From: Kumtagia sp963839725
GTDB taxonomy: Bacteria > Pseudomonadota > Alphaproteobacteria > Rhizobiales > Rhizobiaceae
Assembly (NCBI GenBank): GCA_963839725.1
Contig: CAWIWT010000019.1
Span: forward strand, 1 to 64,000
Length of the DNA: 64,000 nt
Direction: 5' to 3'
Shown here: positions 16,860-26,870 of the stretch, in pieces
How the letters are laid out: each line of letters opens with the position of its first letter
How positions within the stretch are numbered: the stretch's first letter is position 1
Position numbers and translations under genes: made by a program
The notes under the pieces: generated by a model
Database searches by the model: none
What the model was told of the DNA's origin: nothing
Seen by the model: only the letters and a program-made list of their open reading frames with translations

Positions 16860-19062
16860 TCAATTCACCGTCACGAAGTGAAACACCTTACTTGAATTGA
16901 CATAGGAATACCCCTTGCCGGCAGCGTCGCTGCGTCTGTAGACGGGACCACAGTCGGGGCGTCCAAACAGATTCTCGCTCTGCTCGCATAAGAGGTCGCG
17001 ATCGACATAGACTTTCTCGGTGAGCATTCGCGTCATCGTGCGGAAGCCCGCCGTGCCATCCTGTCCGATCTGCATGATGGCCGGTTGGCCGTCGGGTTCG
17101 AGCTGGCCTTGCAGGGTATGGCCAAGGACGAGAGACGCGATCTCCGCGCCCTTCAACCGGTCCTGTTCGTCGGCGGTGAAGCCGAACGGCCATTCGGGCA
17201 GGCCTGCTTGGCGCAGGGCGTCGATGATAAGAGCCAAGTCCTCAGCGTTGCGAAAATGGCGCAAAAATATTCGCCAATGCATGCCAATGACCGCCGCCGA
17301 GCAAGGGATTCGGTCCTAGCCACCAGCCGGAGGCCATCGGCGATTGCCGCTTTCGCATCCTGCAAACGGCCGGCGCGAGCGTAGGCCGCTGCGAGCAGAA
17401 TCCGAAAACCGCCCGCCGCCGGCGCATCGTCGCGGGTGCGCTCGAGAGTCTCGATGGCTTTCGCGGTGTCGCCCTGAAGGAGAAAGACGAGACCGGCAAC
17501 TTCCCGGTCGATGGGGAGCAGATTGGGATCGAGCTTCAGTGCCGTCTCGACGGCAGTGGCCGCCTCGGCATGATTGCCGGCGAACAACTGGACGTATCCG
17601 AGGGCTATTTGCGCCTCAGCGTCTCCGGGGCCGAGTGCGACGGCCCGCTTCGCCGAGGCGATCGCTTCTTCGTAACGGCGATCCACGACCTGCATGATGC
17701 CGAGAATGGCATAGGGCGATGAAAGGTCCGGATCGAGTTCCAAAGCACGGCTTGCCTTCTCATAGGCTCTCTTTCGCGCAAGCGCGCTCTGGATGATGTC
17801 ATCGAAGCCAGCGCGCCAAATATAGACAGTCGTGCGTGCGTCGGCCGCGAAGGCTTCGGCGAAAGCGGGGTCGAGCTTCCTCCGCCTTGTCATAGAGCGC
17901 AAGCGCCTCCCGCAGCCCGGCGCGCCCGACCGGTGCGCGCCGCCTGCTCGGCACGCAGATAGTAATCGTAGGCCTCGAGATTGGCAGTCGGCGGGCGTGC
18001 CATCCGCTCGCTCTCCGCTGCCGAAGGTTGCACGCCGAGCGCCTTGGCGATTTCCCGGCTCATCTCGTCCTGGACGGCAAACACGTCCGCGATGCCGCGA
18101 TCGAACCGATTGGCCCACAGATTGTCGCCAGTCGCGATGTCGATGAGCTGCGCATTGAGGCGGATTTGATCGCCGGTCCGCCGGACGCTGCCTTCAACGA
18201 CAAAGCGCACGCCAAGGTCACGCCCGACATCGGCCAAAACGAGGGGCTTTCCCTTGTAGGCGAAAACGGAGTTGCGGGCGATGACATCGAGACCTGAAAG
18301 CTTGGCAAGATCGGTGATCAAGTCCTCGGTGATGCCGTCGGCAAAATAGTCCTGGCTCGGATCGCCGCTCAGGTTTGCAAATGGCAGTACCGCAACGGAT
18401 GGTCGTTGCGAGCGCGGAGGGCTTCTGCCATGCCAGCAAAAATGCCTGCAAGCAAGGCGATGAGCAGGGCTGCTGCAATTCCTGCCAAAATCATGACCCG
18501 GGAGCCCGGCCGGCGTGGCGCGGCCACGATCTTCCCCGATTCTCCGGGATCGAGCAGAACCCGATAGGCGCGAACCGGATCGGCGATATTCTTCAGGCGC
18601 TGCTCTCCGAGACCGGCAAAGCCGACATCCACTTTGTGCACCGCGTGATCGAACGCCGTGCCGGAGATGCAAATACCGCCGGGCTCTGCCATCGCCTCCA
18701 GGCGCGCGGCGATGTTTACCCCGTCGCCATAGATATCGTCTCCCTCGACAATGACGTCGCCGAGATTGACACCGATGCGAAACCGGATTTGCCGTGCTTC
18801 GGCGGTGCCCTTGATTGCGGTCGGCCATTCGGCGCTGGATCACGGCAGCACACTGGACGGCATCGACGACGCTGGCGAACTCGACGAGCGCGCCGTCGCC
18901 CATGAGCTTGATGATGCGGCCGTGGTACTTCTTGATCGCGGGGTCGATCAGTTCGCGACGGCAGCTCTTCAGTCCCTCGAGCGTGCCTACCTCGTCCTCG
19001 CCCATGAGGCGGCTGTAGCCAACCACGTCGGCAGCAAGTATTGCGGTAAGCCGTCGCTCCAT
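16860..19062 (-). pseudogene. Class III adenylate/guanylate cyclase with TPR repeats, frameshifted
   Basis: This reads leftward from ATG 19062. The N-terminal cyclase domain has LTAILAADVVGYSRLMG and IIKLMGDGALVEF, which carry the two metal-binding aspartates. A transmembrane segment (AGIAAALLIALLAGIFAGMA) follows. Next is a TolB/FlgO-like segment (VLPFANLSGDPSQDYFADGITEDLITDLAKLSGLDV), and then TPR-type helices to the C-terminus. It should make cAMP at the membrane. Frames change at least at about 18780, 18430, 17890 and 17250; joined length is about 735 residues, typical of this large rhizobial family. Confidence 0.82.
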
Positions 19063-19418
19063 ACGTGCCGTGCGCCTTCCCTGGTCGGTCGTAGCGACTT
19101 TGCCTTTCAGCCTATTCTAGTCCTGCTTCGGACGCGAGTGTGCGCGACCGTGCTCTACTAGAGGATGGCGGGGTTACTCGGTATGCGCAACGCGCCGATC
19201 CTTCCATCCACGAGTTCTGAACGGAATGCTCTCTCGACAAGATGTCCGCTTAGGTCATCAGCGCCGGCTTGGCTGAGTGTCCGCTTTGGAGACGCCGAAA
19301 TGCGGTGGGAATGACCGGATTGGGTCAGGTCACGACGCTGCTACGCCGACTCTGAATGTCCGCTCTTGAAAATCCCTAGCCTGAAGCTGCCAATCCGCTC
19401 GCGGCCCACTTAGGTGAC
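19063..19418. other. Upstream region of the cyclase with a repeat relic
   Basis: No gene is supported. Bases 19354-19412 carry a copy of a dispersed repeat module (GAATGTCCGCTCTTGAAAAT and following), shared with 27330, 41313 and 47604. Confidence 0.5.
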
Positions 19419-19573
19419 TTGCGCCCGCCGCAAAAAAGGCGCGTTCCGTTAAGACGTTGGGGGAAGCCCGAGGATGTGGCGCAAGTCGTCGCGTTTCTTG
19501 CCTCTGACATGGCCTCATACGTCACTGGGCGGCTGTGTTGGTCGACGGCGGTGCGTACGTCAATCTTCACTAG
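19419..19573 (+). pseudogene. C-terminal fragment of a short-chain dehydrogenase
   Basis: The frame reads RVPLRRWGKPEDVAQVVAF, LASDMASYVTG, then after one base change VLVDGGAYVNLH and TAG. This is the standard SDR C-terminus (GxPEDVAxxVxFLASDxASYxTGxxxxVDGG). The N-terminal cofactor site and catalytic Tyr-x-x-x-Lys are missing, so it is a relic. Confidence 0.7.
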
Positions 19574-19663
19574 CGGCTTTGCTGGCGACGCCAATCAAGT
19601 CTATTTCAGTGATAGCATCACAGAGGACGTCATCAGCGATTGTAACGATAAACCGCTTGGAGG
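19574..19663 (+). pseudogene. Relic of a cyclase/TolB-like segment
   Basis: The frame FAGDANQVYFSDSITEDVISD matches the LSGDPxQxYFADGITEDLITD segment of class III cyclases such as the one at 16860-19062. Only this stretch survives, fused in frame behind the SDR relic. Confidence 0.45.
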
Positions 19664-19829
19664 AATGCCGCCTCTCGGTCTTCTATGAACCGCCTCTGCT
19701 GTTGTCATAGCTGAGCAACGGTTTGACCGCGTGAGGACCTAATCGACAAGCGGCCTGCCCGGCGCGCTACCAAGCGCCCAGCAGGCTCTGTGGTGGGCCA
19801 ACAGTCGCACCACTTGCCCACAGGCTTCA

Positions 19830-20123
19830 TTAGCCCATTTTGGCGATGATCTTTGCCATGTCTGCGGCGTCGAATGCTTTTAGAGTTTGCGTTCTGACGT
19901 TACCAAGCGATGCTATAGACAGACCTAGAGCTGTCGCTGAAATATCGTCGTCGGCCTCGGCAATCGCTACAACGTCATACTGTCCGAGCGTCCAAAATAG
20001 TGAATGAACCTTCACTCCGCTTCTGGCCGCCATTTCCTTGAATGCGTCAGCACGCTTCATGGTATCCTTGACTGTCTTTACGCCCTGATCCGTGAAGTTG
20101 GTGAGCAGTACATAGTAGGCCAT
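19830..20123 (-). CDS. GYD-domain protein
   Basis: This is a 97-residue protein of the GYD family (ferredoxin-like fold), starting MAYYVLLTNFTDQGVKTVKDT behind an AGGGAGG ribosome site. The longer open frame (to 20357) has no family support upstream. The conserved part SLFWTLGQYDVVAIAEADDDISATALGLSIASLGNVRTQTLKAF is complete. The family is common in alphaproteobacteria and its function is unknown. Confidence 0.88.
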   Translation of the reverse strand: MAYYVLLTNFTDQGVKTVKDTMKRADAFKEMAARSGVKVHSLFWTLGQYDVVAIAEADDDISATALGLSIASLGNVRTQTLKAFDAADMAKIIAKMG

Positions 20124-20685
20124 TTTTCGATCCTCCCTCAAAAGGCGTACGGGCCGCGGCACAGCCCGCCGTTTCTTGCGCGAGCAGCCTATCACCCTGC
20201 CCTTCGGCAGTATATCACCAACAGCTAACATGTTTGGTGCCCGATGATTGCGACCTGAGCGCCTCCCATGCGGGCGGGAGGATACCACTGGACAAACCCG
20301 GACATGACGGGACACATAATCCAGCAATGTCCAATGCATGACTTCTTTGCGCCGCAAGTCGGCCGTTCAATGCGCCTTTTGCCACTGCCCAAAAGCAGAC
20401 CTTGACCATGACAAGCTGTAGGTCGTGGTTGCGCCGATTTTGTTCTCTAATGGGTCAAGGGCGACGGCTCGGTTGTGAGCGTTATCGACGCTTTCGGGTG
20501 CCTGTGTTCTCTGCGTGCTCATAGGCACTTGATGGGGTCAGCTGGGTATGGAGCGGCTTGGTTGAAATCGCAGTCGGCCGATCAGATCGTCCGCATGCTA
20601 CAGTATCGGCGCCGTCTTCCATGCCCTCCCTCGGGCGTCGCTCCCGCTCGGGAGCTGGTTTCGGTCTCCTGTCTGTCGCGATCGG
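20124..20685. other. Intergenic region with repeat relic and probable IS110 3' end
   Basis: Bases 20345-20450 hold a copy of the dispersed repeat (core GCGCCGCAAGTCGGCCGTT). The stretch from about 20450 to 20685 is probably the non-coding 3' end of the adjacent IS110-family element; its outer edge could not be fixed. No gene is supported. Confidence 0.45.
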
Positions 20686-21699
20686 CTACGCCGGTCTGAA
20701 CTCGGTGCCGTGCCGCAGCATCGCATGCATGATGATGGCAAGCCGCCTTGCCAGCGCGATCCGCGCCTTTCGCATCGTGGACCTCGCTGCGATGGCCAAT
20801 GCCCAATCCTTCAGCTTCAGCGGACCTTTGTAGCGCGTCAGCAAGACGTTCGCGGCCTCATAGAGCAGGGTTCGCACGCGTCGATCGCCGCATTTTGAGA
20901 TGCTGCCTGTGTAGTCCACTTCGCCCGACTGATAGCGACGCGGCACCAGGCCGAGATAGGCGCCGATGTCGCGGGAGCGCCGGAAGCGTTCGGGATCATC
21001 GACAGCGGCCGCGAAGGCCAGCGCGGTAAGCTTGCCGACGCCGGGGATCGTCATCAGCCGGCGGCATACGCCGGAAGCCTTGGCCATCTTCTTCATGTCG
21101 GCATCGATTTCCGAGACAGCCGAAAGCACGGCAGCCCGTGCCGCGATCAGGCCTCGCATGGCGGCGGATAGGCCGTCAATTCCTTCGCTTGCTTGCAGCG
21201 CCTGTTTGATGAAGGCGGGGCTGAGTGCCCGCGGTAGTCGGACGCCGAACACCACGGCGAGGCCGCGGATCTGGTTCTCCAGCATGACGCGCTGACCGAC
21301 CAGCTTCTTGCGCGCGATGACCAGCGATCGGATGGCATGCGCCGGCAAGGACTTCACATGGGTCGGCTTGAAGAATCCGCTGCGGGCGAGATGCGCCAGG
21401 CCGCGGGCATCGTTGCGGTCGGTCTTGTGGGTGGCAAGCGACTTCAGCGCCTGATAGGCCTGCCGGCTCTCGATGCAGACGACGGGCACGCCACGGTCAC
21501 GCAGGCCGTGGTAGAGCATCGGGGCCATGCGACCGGTCTCGAACACGACCCGTCGGCAAGCCGGCGCCTTCACCAGCGATGCAATGATCGCCTCAGCCGT
21601 CGACACCGTCTTGGCTTCGTGAATGACTGCTCCCTCACGGTCGACAACGCACACATGCGTCTCTTCCATCGAAATGTCCAAACCTGCAAAATACTCCAT
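20686..21699 (-). CDS. IS110-family transposase (DEDD recombinase)
   Basis: This is a 337-residue transposase. The N-terminal RuvC-like domain starts MEYFAGLDISMEETHVCVVD, with the catalytic Asp in GLDIS and TDRNDARGLA (DEDD set). The C-terminal domain has MTIPGVGKLTALAFAAAVDDPERF, GAYLGLVPRRYQSGEVDYTG and SKCGDRRVRTLLYEAA, with the conserved serine region of IS110 enzymes. It differs from the IS110 at 51648. Its 5' side directly abuts an IS1182 element at 21773. Confidence 0.93.
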   Translation of the reverse strand: MEYFAGLDISMEETHVCVVDREGAVIHEAKTVSTAEAIIASLVKAPACRRVVFETGRMAPMLYHGLRDRGVPVVCIESRQAYQALKSLATHKTDRNDARGLAHLARSGFFKPTHVKSLPAHAIRSLVIARKKLVGQRVMLENQIRGLAVVFGVRLPRALSPAFIKQALQASEGIDGLSAAMRGLIAARAAVLSAVSEIDADMKKMAKASGVCRRLMTIPGVGKLTALAFAAAVDDPERFRRSRDIGAYLGLVPRRYQSGEVDYTGSISKCGDRRVRTLLYEAANVLLTRYKGPLKLKDWALAIAARSTMRKARIALARRLAIIMHAMLRHGTEFRPA

Positions 21700-21772
21700 G
21701 GTCGGTCTCCTCTTCCAATGACAGAGCCGATCCTATCGGTCTCCGAGAAGAGCTGCCGCCCCATTACCCCAT

Positions 21773-23295
21773 GTTGAAAAAGTCGGTGTTGCTTGTGGCG
21801 TGAAGTGCTGATTCAGTCCTCTTTGGAATTGGAGGATTCGGCGATGATGGGCGAGCGGACGGTGATGCAGGAGGCGCTGTTCTACGAGTTCAGCCTCGAA
21901 CGCCATGTCCCGGGCGACCACCTGTTGCGCTCGCTTGATCGTTTCGTCGACCTGTCCGGCCTGCGCTCGCATTTGCGGCCTTTCTACAGCGATATCGGCC
22001 GACCTTCGATCGATCCCGAACTGATGATCCGGATGCTGATCATCGGCTACTGCTTTGGCATCCGCTCCGAGCGCCGCTTGTGTGAAGAAGTGCATTTGAA
22101 CCTCGCCTATCGCTGGTTCTGTCAACTCGGTCTGGAGGCAGATATTCCGGACCACTCCACCTTCTCCAAGAACCGCCACGGCCGCTTCCGTGACAGCGAT
22201 CTCTTGCGCGAGCTGTTCGAGACGACCGTGCGCCGGTGCATCGAGGAAGGACTGGTCGGCGGTGAGGGTTTTGCCGTCGATGCCAGCCTCATCAAGGCGG
22301 ATGCGAACAAGCAGCGCTCGGCGGAAGGATCGGAGCCGGTCGACTGGGAGGCGATGGCCGAGACCCGCCGCTCGGTCCAGGAATATCTCGACACCCTCGA
22401 TGAGGCGGCCTGGGTGCCGCGAGCGAAGTGAAGCCCAAGTTCGTGTCGAGATCAGATCCGGCGGCGCAGTGGACCGGCGCGATGAAGGGCCACGCCTTCT
22501 TCGCTTACGCCACCAACTACCTGATCGATATGGATCATGCCGTTATCGTGGACGTCGAGGCGAGCCGGGCCATACGCCAAGCCGAGGTCGGTGCGGCGCG
22601 CACGATGATCGAGCGTACCCAGGAGCGCTTCGGACTCTATCCAGAGAGGCTGGCTGCCGACAGCGCCTATGGTTCAGCCGAGATGCTCGCTTGGCTGGTG
22701 CATGAGCGCGGGATCGAGCCGCACATTCCGGTCTTCGACAAGTCCGAGCGCCGCGACGGCACATTCGAGCGGACCGACTTCACCTACGACCTCAAGGGTG
22801 ATCTCTACATCTGTCCGGGCGGCAAGGAGCTTAGGCAGCGTCAGAAAGCCTATCGGATGCCGCGCCCCCTCGTTGATGAGAACGGGCTGATGCGCTACCG
22901 CGCCAGCAAGCTCGACTGCGACGCCTGCGCCCTCAAGCCCCGCTGCTGTCCGAACGCACCCGCCCGCAAAGTCCTGCGCTCTATCCACGAGGGCGCTCGC
23001 GACATGGCCCGCGACATCGCCACCACGGACGCCTATGTCACCTCACGACGCGAGCGGAAGAAGGTCGAGATGCTATTCGCCCACCTAAAGCGCATCCTCA
23101 GGCTCGACCGCCTGCGACTACGAGGACCAAACGGTGCCCGCGATGAGTTCCACCTCGCAGCCACCGCCCAAAACCTCCGCAAACTGGCAAAGCTGATCCC
23201 AGGCCCGATGCCGGAAGCGGCATGAGAGGCCACGGCCTCTACTCCTCTGAGCCCAGCGAGCTACCGAACACCTCACATCAGCCGACTTCTTCAAC
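21773..23295 (+). mobile_element. IS1182-family element, copy 1
   Basis: Terminal inverted repeats GTTGAAAAAGTCGG (21773-21786) and its partner CCGACTTCTTCAAC (23282-23295) enclose one frameshifted transposase gene. The left end lies directly against the IS110 element and lacks the GATA seen outside other copies. Confidence 0.82.
21844..23225 (+). pseudogene. IS1182-family transposase, one frameshift
   Basis: This DDE transposase has an N-terminal DUF772 domain (DRFVDLSGLRSHLRPFYSDIGRPSIDPELMIRMLIIGYCFGIRSERRL). The catalytic domain has AVDASLIKAD, LAADSAYGSAEML and the C-terminal REKK-like RRERKKVEMLFAHLKRILRLDRLRLRG. The Cys-rich CDACALKPRCCP lies in between. The frame breaks near 22412: GCCTGGGTGCC lacks one G of the GGGG found at the same place in the intact copies at 46113 and 50110. 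Joined length is 460 residues. Confidence 0.88.
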
Positions 23296-23702
23296 GCTAT
23301 CCGCCAACTCCCGACATTGGTACTCACCTTCGCGAGTGTCGCGATCCGGACCCATTATCTCTCCAGAGCAGTCGCTCGGGTAGCGCCACTCGTTCCTTCG
23401 TAGGCAAAGTAGCTTGGTAAGGAATTGAGGCAACGGTCAAATAATGTGCTGATACGCGTAATTCGCTGGGAAGCAGGACCGCTTCGTTGCGGCCAATTGT
23501 CTGTGCGGAGCGCGCGACTAAAGACAGGAGTTGGCATTTGTCATTGGGCTGCATGAGTTTCCGGCCTCGCTGGTAAGCGGTCATCAAATGTGAGAAGCTG
23601 CTTGCGGGTGTGGAGAAGCCCTAGGCTCGACCGGGAAATGCTTCGCGGCAGACCATGCCTGTTGCGAGCAAGTAGGGACCGCTCGCGAGGTAAGGAGCCT
23701 TT
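23296..23702. other. Stretch without a recognised gene
   Basis: This lies between the IS1182 end and the radical-SAM gene. Short minus-strand frames (such as 23324-23587) lack family features. A ribosome site (AAGGAG) precedes the radical-SAM start at the right edge. It may include weak dispersed-repeat relics around 23450-23560. Confidence 0.4.
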
Positions 23703-25475
23703 GTGAATCAGCGTTTTTGTCTCGTATTGCTCAAGCCGTCGCATTATGACGACGACGGCTACGTCATCCAATGGTTCCGCTCCGCCATCCCGTCGAATTC
23801 GCTGGCGGCGCTTTCCGGCATCGCCAAGGAATGTGCCGACCGGAAGGTGCTGGGCAGTGACGTGGATATCGATATCCATGTCTATGACGAGACCAATACG
23901 CATATCCGTCCCGACCGATTGGTGCGGCTGATCGAGGCCGCCGATGCCGGTATGGTGATGCTGGTCGGCGTGCAGTCGAACCAAGTTCCGCGCTCGCTTG
24001 ATCTCGCGCGTGTGCTCCGAAAACGCGGCATACAGGTCGGCCTCGGCGGCTTTCACATGTCCGGCGTGATTTCCATGCTCGACGGCAAGGATGCCGCACT
24101 CGCCGAGGCGCAGGCGCTGGGCGTCTCGGTGTTCGCGGGCGAGGCGGAAGGTCGGCTCGATGAGGTCCTGCGGGACGCCTTTGCGGGGCAGTTGAAGCCG
24201 CTCTACAATTTCATGGACGATTTGCCGAGCATCGAAGGTACGCCGATTCCGCTGCTTCCGCGTGAACGCGTCAAGCGCACGGCGGGCGCGGTGACGAGCT
24301 TCGACGCCGGCCGCGGATGCCCATACCAGTGCTCGTTCTGCACCATCATCAACGTGCAGGGACGCAAGTCCCGACGGCGCTCGCCGGACGACATCGAGGA
24401 GATCGTGCGCGCCAATGTCGCGCAGGGCCTGCACAGGTTCTTCATCACCGATGACAATTTCGCCCGCAACAAGGACTGGGAGATCATTCTCGATCGCCTG
24501 ATCCATCTTCGCGAGGTCGAAGGTTTCGAATTCGGATTCGTCATCCAGGTCGACACGCTGTGCTATCGGCTGCCGAATTTCATCGAAAAATGCCGCCAGG
24601 CGGGCGTGCGCCGGGTTTTTATCGGGCTTGAGAACATCAACCCGGCCAATCTGATGGGAGCCAAAAAGAAGCAGAACAAGATCACCGAATACCGCAAGAT
24701 GCTGCTGGACTGGAAGCATGCCGGCATTATCACCTATGCTGGCTACATCATCGGGTTCCCCAACGACACCGTGGAATCCGTGCTGCACGATGTCGAAGTA
24801 ATCAAGAAGGAACTCCCGGTCGACCTCCTGGAGTTTTTCTACCTCACGCCGCTGCCCGGATCGGAGGATCACCAAAAACTCTTCCGCGCGGGCACGCCGA
24901 TGGACGCTGACCTTAACAAATACGATCTCTTCCACATCGCGACTGACCATCCACGCATGTCGCGCGCCGAATGGGACTCCGCCTATCGGATGGCGTGGAA
25001 GAACTATTATACCCCTGAGCACGTTGAGACGATTGTGCGCCGCGCCTTCGCGACGAGAGCAAGCGGCGGCAATACGCTGTTTCTGATCACCTGGTTCACA
25101 GGCTGCATCCACATCGAGCACATCCATCCGCTCGAAGGTGGGTTCCTGCGGATGAAATTCCGTCGCGAACGCAGGCCGACGCTGCCGATGGAGCCGGTCT
25201 GGTCGTTCTATCCAAAATATTGGTTCGAGACGGTGGCCAAGCAGTACCGCTGGATCTCGCTCTATCTGCGGCTGCGCATGATCTATCTAACCATCAAGCG
25301 CGACCCCAAGAGGCGCGACTATACCGATGTCGCGCTTACGCCGGTCGCTGAGGACGAAACAGAGACGCACGAGTTGTTCCAGACCGAAGCAGCCCAGGCC
25401 TATATCAGCCAGGAGCGGCGACTGCGGGACGTGTGGCAGGGCCCGGCAGGCCTCGTTCCCGACCAAACAGGTTGA
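23703..25475 (+). CDS. B12-binding-domain radical SAM protein
   Basis: This 590-residue protein starts at GTG 23703 behind AAGGAG. The N-terminal half is cobalamin-binding-like (MLVGVQSNQVPRSLDLARVLRKRG, then VGLGGFHMSG and VFAGEAEGRLDEVL). The radical SAM core begins with CPYQCSFC (Cys206, Cys210, Cys213), which binds the [4Fe-4S] cluster. It continues with FFITDDNFARN and RRVFIGLENINPANL. A C-terminal region follows with WSFYPKYWFETVAKQYRW and positively charged helices. B12-radical SAM enzymes of this layout are often methyltransferases or hopanoid/lipid modifiers. There is no pathway partner nearby, so the substrate is unknown. Confidence 0.88.
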   Translation: MNQRFCLVLLKPSHYDDDGYVIQWFRSAIPSNSLAALSGIAKECADRKVLGSDVDIDIHVYDETNTHIRPDRLVRLIEAADAGMVMLVGVQSNQVPRSLDLARVLRKRGIQVGLGGFHMSGVISMLDGKDAALAEAQALGVSVFAGEAEGRLDEVLRDAFAGQLKPLYNFMDDLPSIEGTPIPLLPRERVKRTAGAVTSFDAGRGCPYQCSFCTIINVQGRKSRRRSPDDIEEIVRANVAQGLHRFFITDDNFARNKDWEIILDRLIHLREVEGFEFGFVIQVDTLCYRLPNFIEKCRQAGVRRVFIGLENINPANLMGAKKKQNKITEYRKMLLDWKHAGIITYAGYIIGFPNDTVESVLHDVEVIKKELPVDLLEFFYLTPLPGSEDHQKLFRAGTPMDADLNKYDLFHIATDHPRMSRAEWDSAYRMAWKNYYTPEHVETIVRRAFATRASGGNTLFLITWFTGCIHIEHIHPLEGGFLRMKFRRERRPTLPMEPVWSFYPKYWFETVAKQYRWISLYLRLRMIYLTIKRDPKRRDYTDVALTPVAEDETETHELFQTEAAQAYISQERRLRDVWQGPAGLVPDQTG

Positions 25476-25883
25476 GCCGAAAGCTAAGACGGCTCCAGCG
25501 GCCGAACCAGCCGCTCTTCGACTCCTCCTACTGCGTATCGATCCTGATATTTGCCTGCCGGATACAGACGTCCGGCATGATCCAGTAGCGGGCCGAAATC
25601 GGAGTGCTGCCAATTACCCTTTGGGAAACAGCCAACGACCGCTTTCCCCATTTGGGACGTTCAATGCGCTTGCCGGCTAGGTCCGGAACGGGTCAATTCT
25701 TCCGGTTGTCGAACAGGAAGGTTGCGCCATTTGTCGACCTTGAACTTAACTTGGCGGTAGGTCGGCTCAGAGCTCAAACTGCCGACGTTCAGACCAAAAA
25801 ACCGGGTAGCGACAGCCGCCCTCTCTTGCGCCGGCATGGCAACAGCGCCATCAGCAGAACGCGTGCGCCTGCCCGCCACCCGC
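25476..25883. other. Intergenic region with repeat relics
   Basis: No gene is supported. Bases 25690-25729 match 29230-29269 at 38 of 40 positions (core GGTCAATTCTTCCGGTT, then GGAAGGTTGCGCCA). Confidence 0.5.
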
Positions 25884-26870
25884 TTACATTTTCAACTCAA
25901 GCTTCAGCTCGTCGAGAAAGCGAAAATCTGTGCCCTTGGCAATGATCTGCTGTGGGGTCGACTTGATGAAGCCGACTTCCTGCATTCGCAAGGCGTAAAA
26001 GCGGAGTGTGTCCTCGGGGTCGAAATCGCGCCACCGGTCGTAGCGCGCCTCCGTCAAGCCTTCCAGCGCGAAATCATATTGTTCAGTGATGCCGTAGTCG
26101 ATAACCGATCGGGCAGCCACGGCCGGCTGTGACCGGCAGATGTCGACGGCCTTGAGGAAGGCGCGAACCACCCGCTTGGTTGCTATCGGGTGCCTTCCGA
26201 CAAAGTCGGCGGTGCCGCCCAGCATGCAGCAGTAATAGTGCGACCACGGGGGATCGATAGTGGTGTTGAGAATCGCGTGGCCAATCTTTCGGGCGAGCAC
26301 CTCCTGCGGGTCGGGCGGAGCGCCCAGGAAGGCATCGATCTTTCCACCGGCGAGCTGTTCGACCAATGTAGCTTTGTCATTCGCGACCCACTCAACATCC
26401 TTGTTGGGATCGAGCCCGATATAGGCGACCACGAGCGTCGCCAGTCGATACTCGGTCCAAGTCTTGTCGTGCACGCCAACTCTCTTCCCCCTCAAATCCG
26501 AGACGGCTTGGACGGAGTCATTTGCTATGAGTTGGAGACACCCGGAGTGCAGGCCCGTCAACACCGTCCATGGCTCGCCACTGGTCTCGATCCAACTGAT
26601 CCAGCCTGGCGCAAAATCGGTGTCAAAATCCAATTCTCCTGGGCCTGCGTGCTCCACATAGCGGACATCGGTCAAACCCTCGGCGCGCAGCAACTCCGCA
26701 GCCACGTATTTGGGAGCCTCGCAGACTGCCGGGCCGGTATATTTCCCAATACGCACTGTAGTCGTTTCTGGCGGCTGCTCCGCGTGAAGAGATTTCGGTA
26801 CGCCGATAAGGCCGACAGCGGCTGCTGAAAGTCCGGTTATGAACCGGCGGCGACTCGGGATGATTTGCAT
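25884..26870 (-). CDS. ABC-type substrate-binding protein, nitrate/sulfonate/taurine type, Tat-exported
   Basis: This is a 328-residue periplasmic binding protein (NMT1/SsuA-like). The start MQIIPSRRRFITGLSAAAVG at 26870 gives a Tat signal with the twin-arginine SRRRFITG. The mature part has VRIGKYTGPAVCEAPKYVAAELL, LTGLHSGCLQLI, SDLRGKRVGVHDKTWTEY and DPNKDVEWVANDKATLVEQLAGGKIDAFLGAPPDPQEVL, all standard for this fold. It is about the expected length and intact. No permease or ATPase gene lies nearby, so it is an orphan; the ligand cannot be stated. Confidence 0.85.
   Translation of the reverse strand: MQIIPSRRRFITGLSAAAVGLIGVPKSLHAEQPPETTTVRIGKYTGPAVCEAPKYVAAELLRAEGLTDVRYVEHAGPGELDFDTDFAPGWISWIETSGEPWTVLTGLHSGCLQLIANDSVQAVSDLRGKRVGVHDKTWTEYRLATLVVAYIGLDPNKDVEWVANDKATLVEQLAGGKIDAFLGAPPDPQEVLARKIGHAILNTTIDPPWSHYYCCMLGGTADFVGRHPIATKRVVRAFLKAVDICRSQPAVAARSVIDYGITEQYDFALEGLTEARYDRWRDFDPEDTLRFYALRMQEVGFIKSTPQQIIAKGTDFRFLDELKLELKM

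Noticed and set aside
23541..25127. 528-codon minus-strand frame opposite the radical-SAM gene
   Set aside because: The plus strand has clear catalytic motifs and a ribosome site; the minus frame is Arg/Asp/His-rich shadow sequence.
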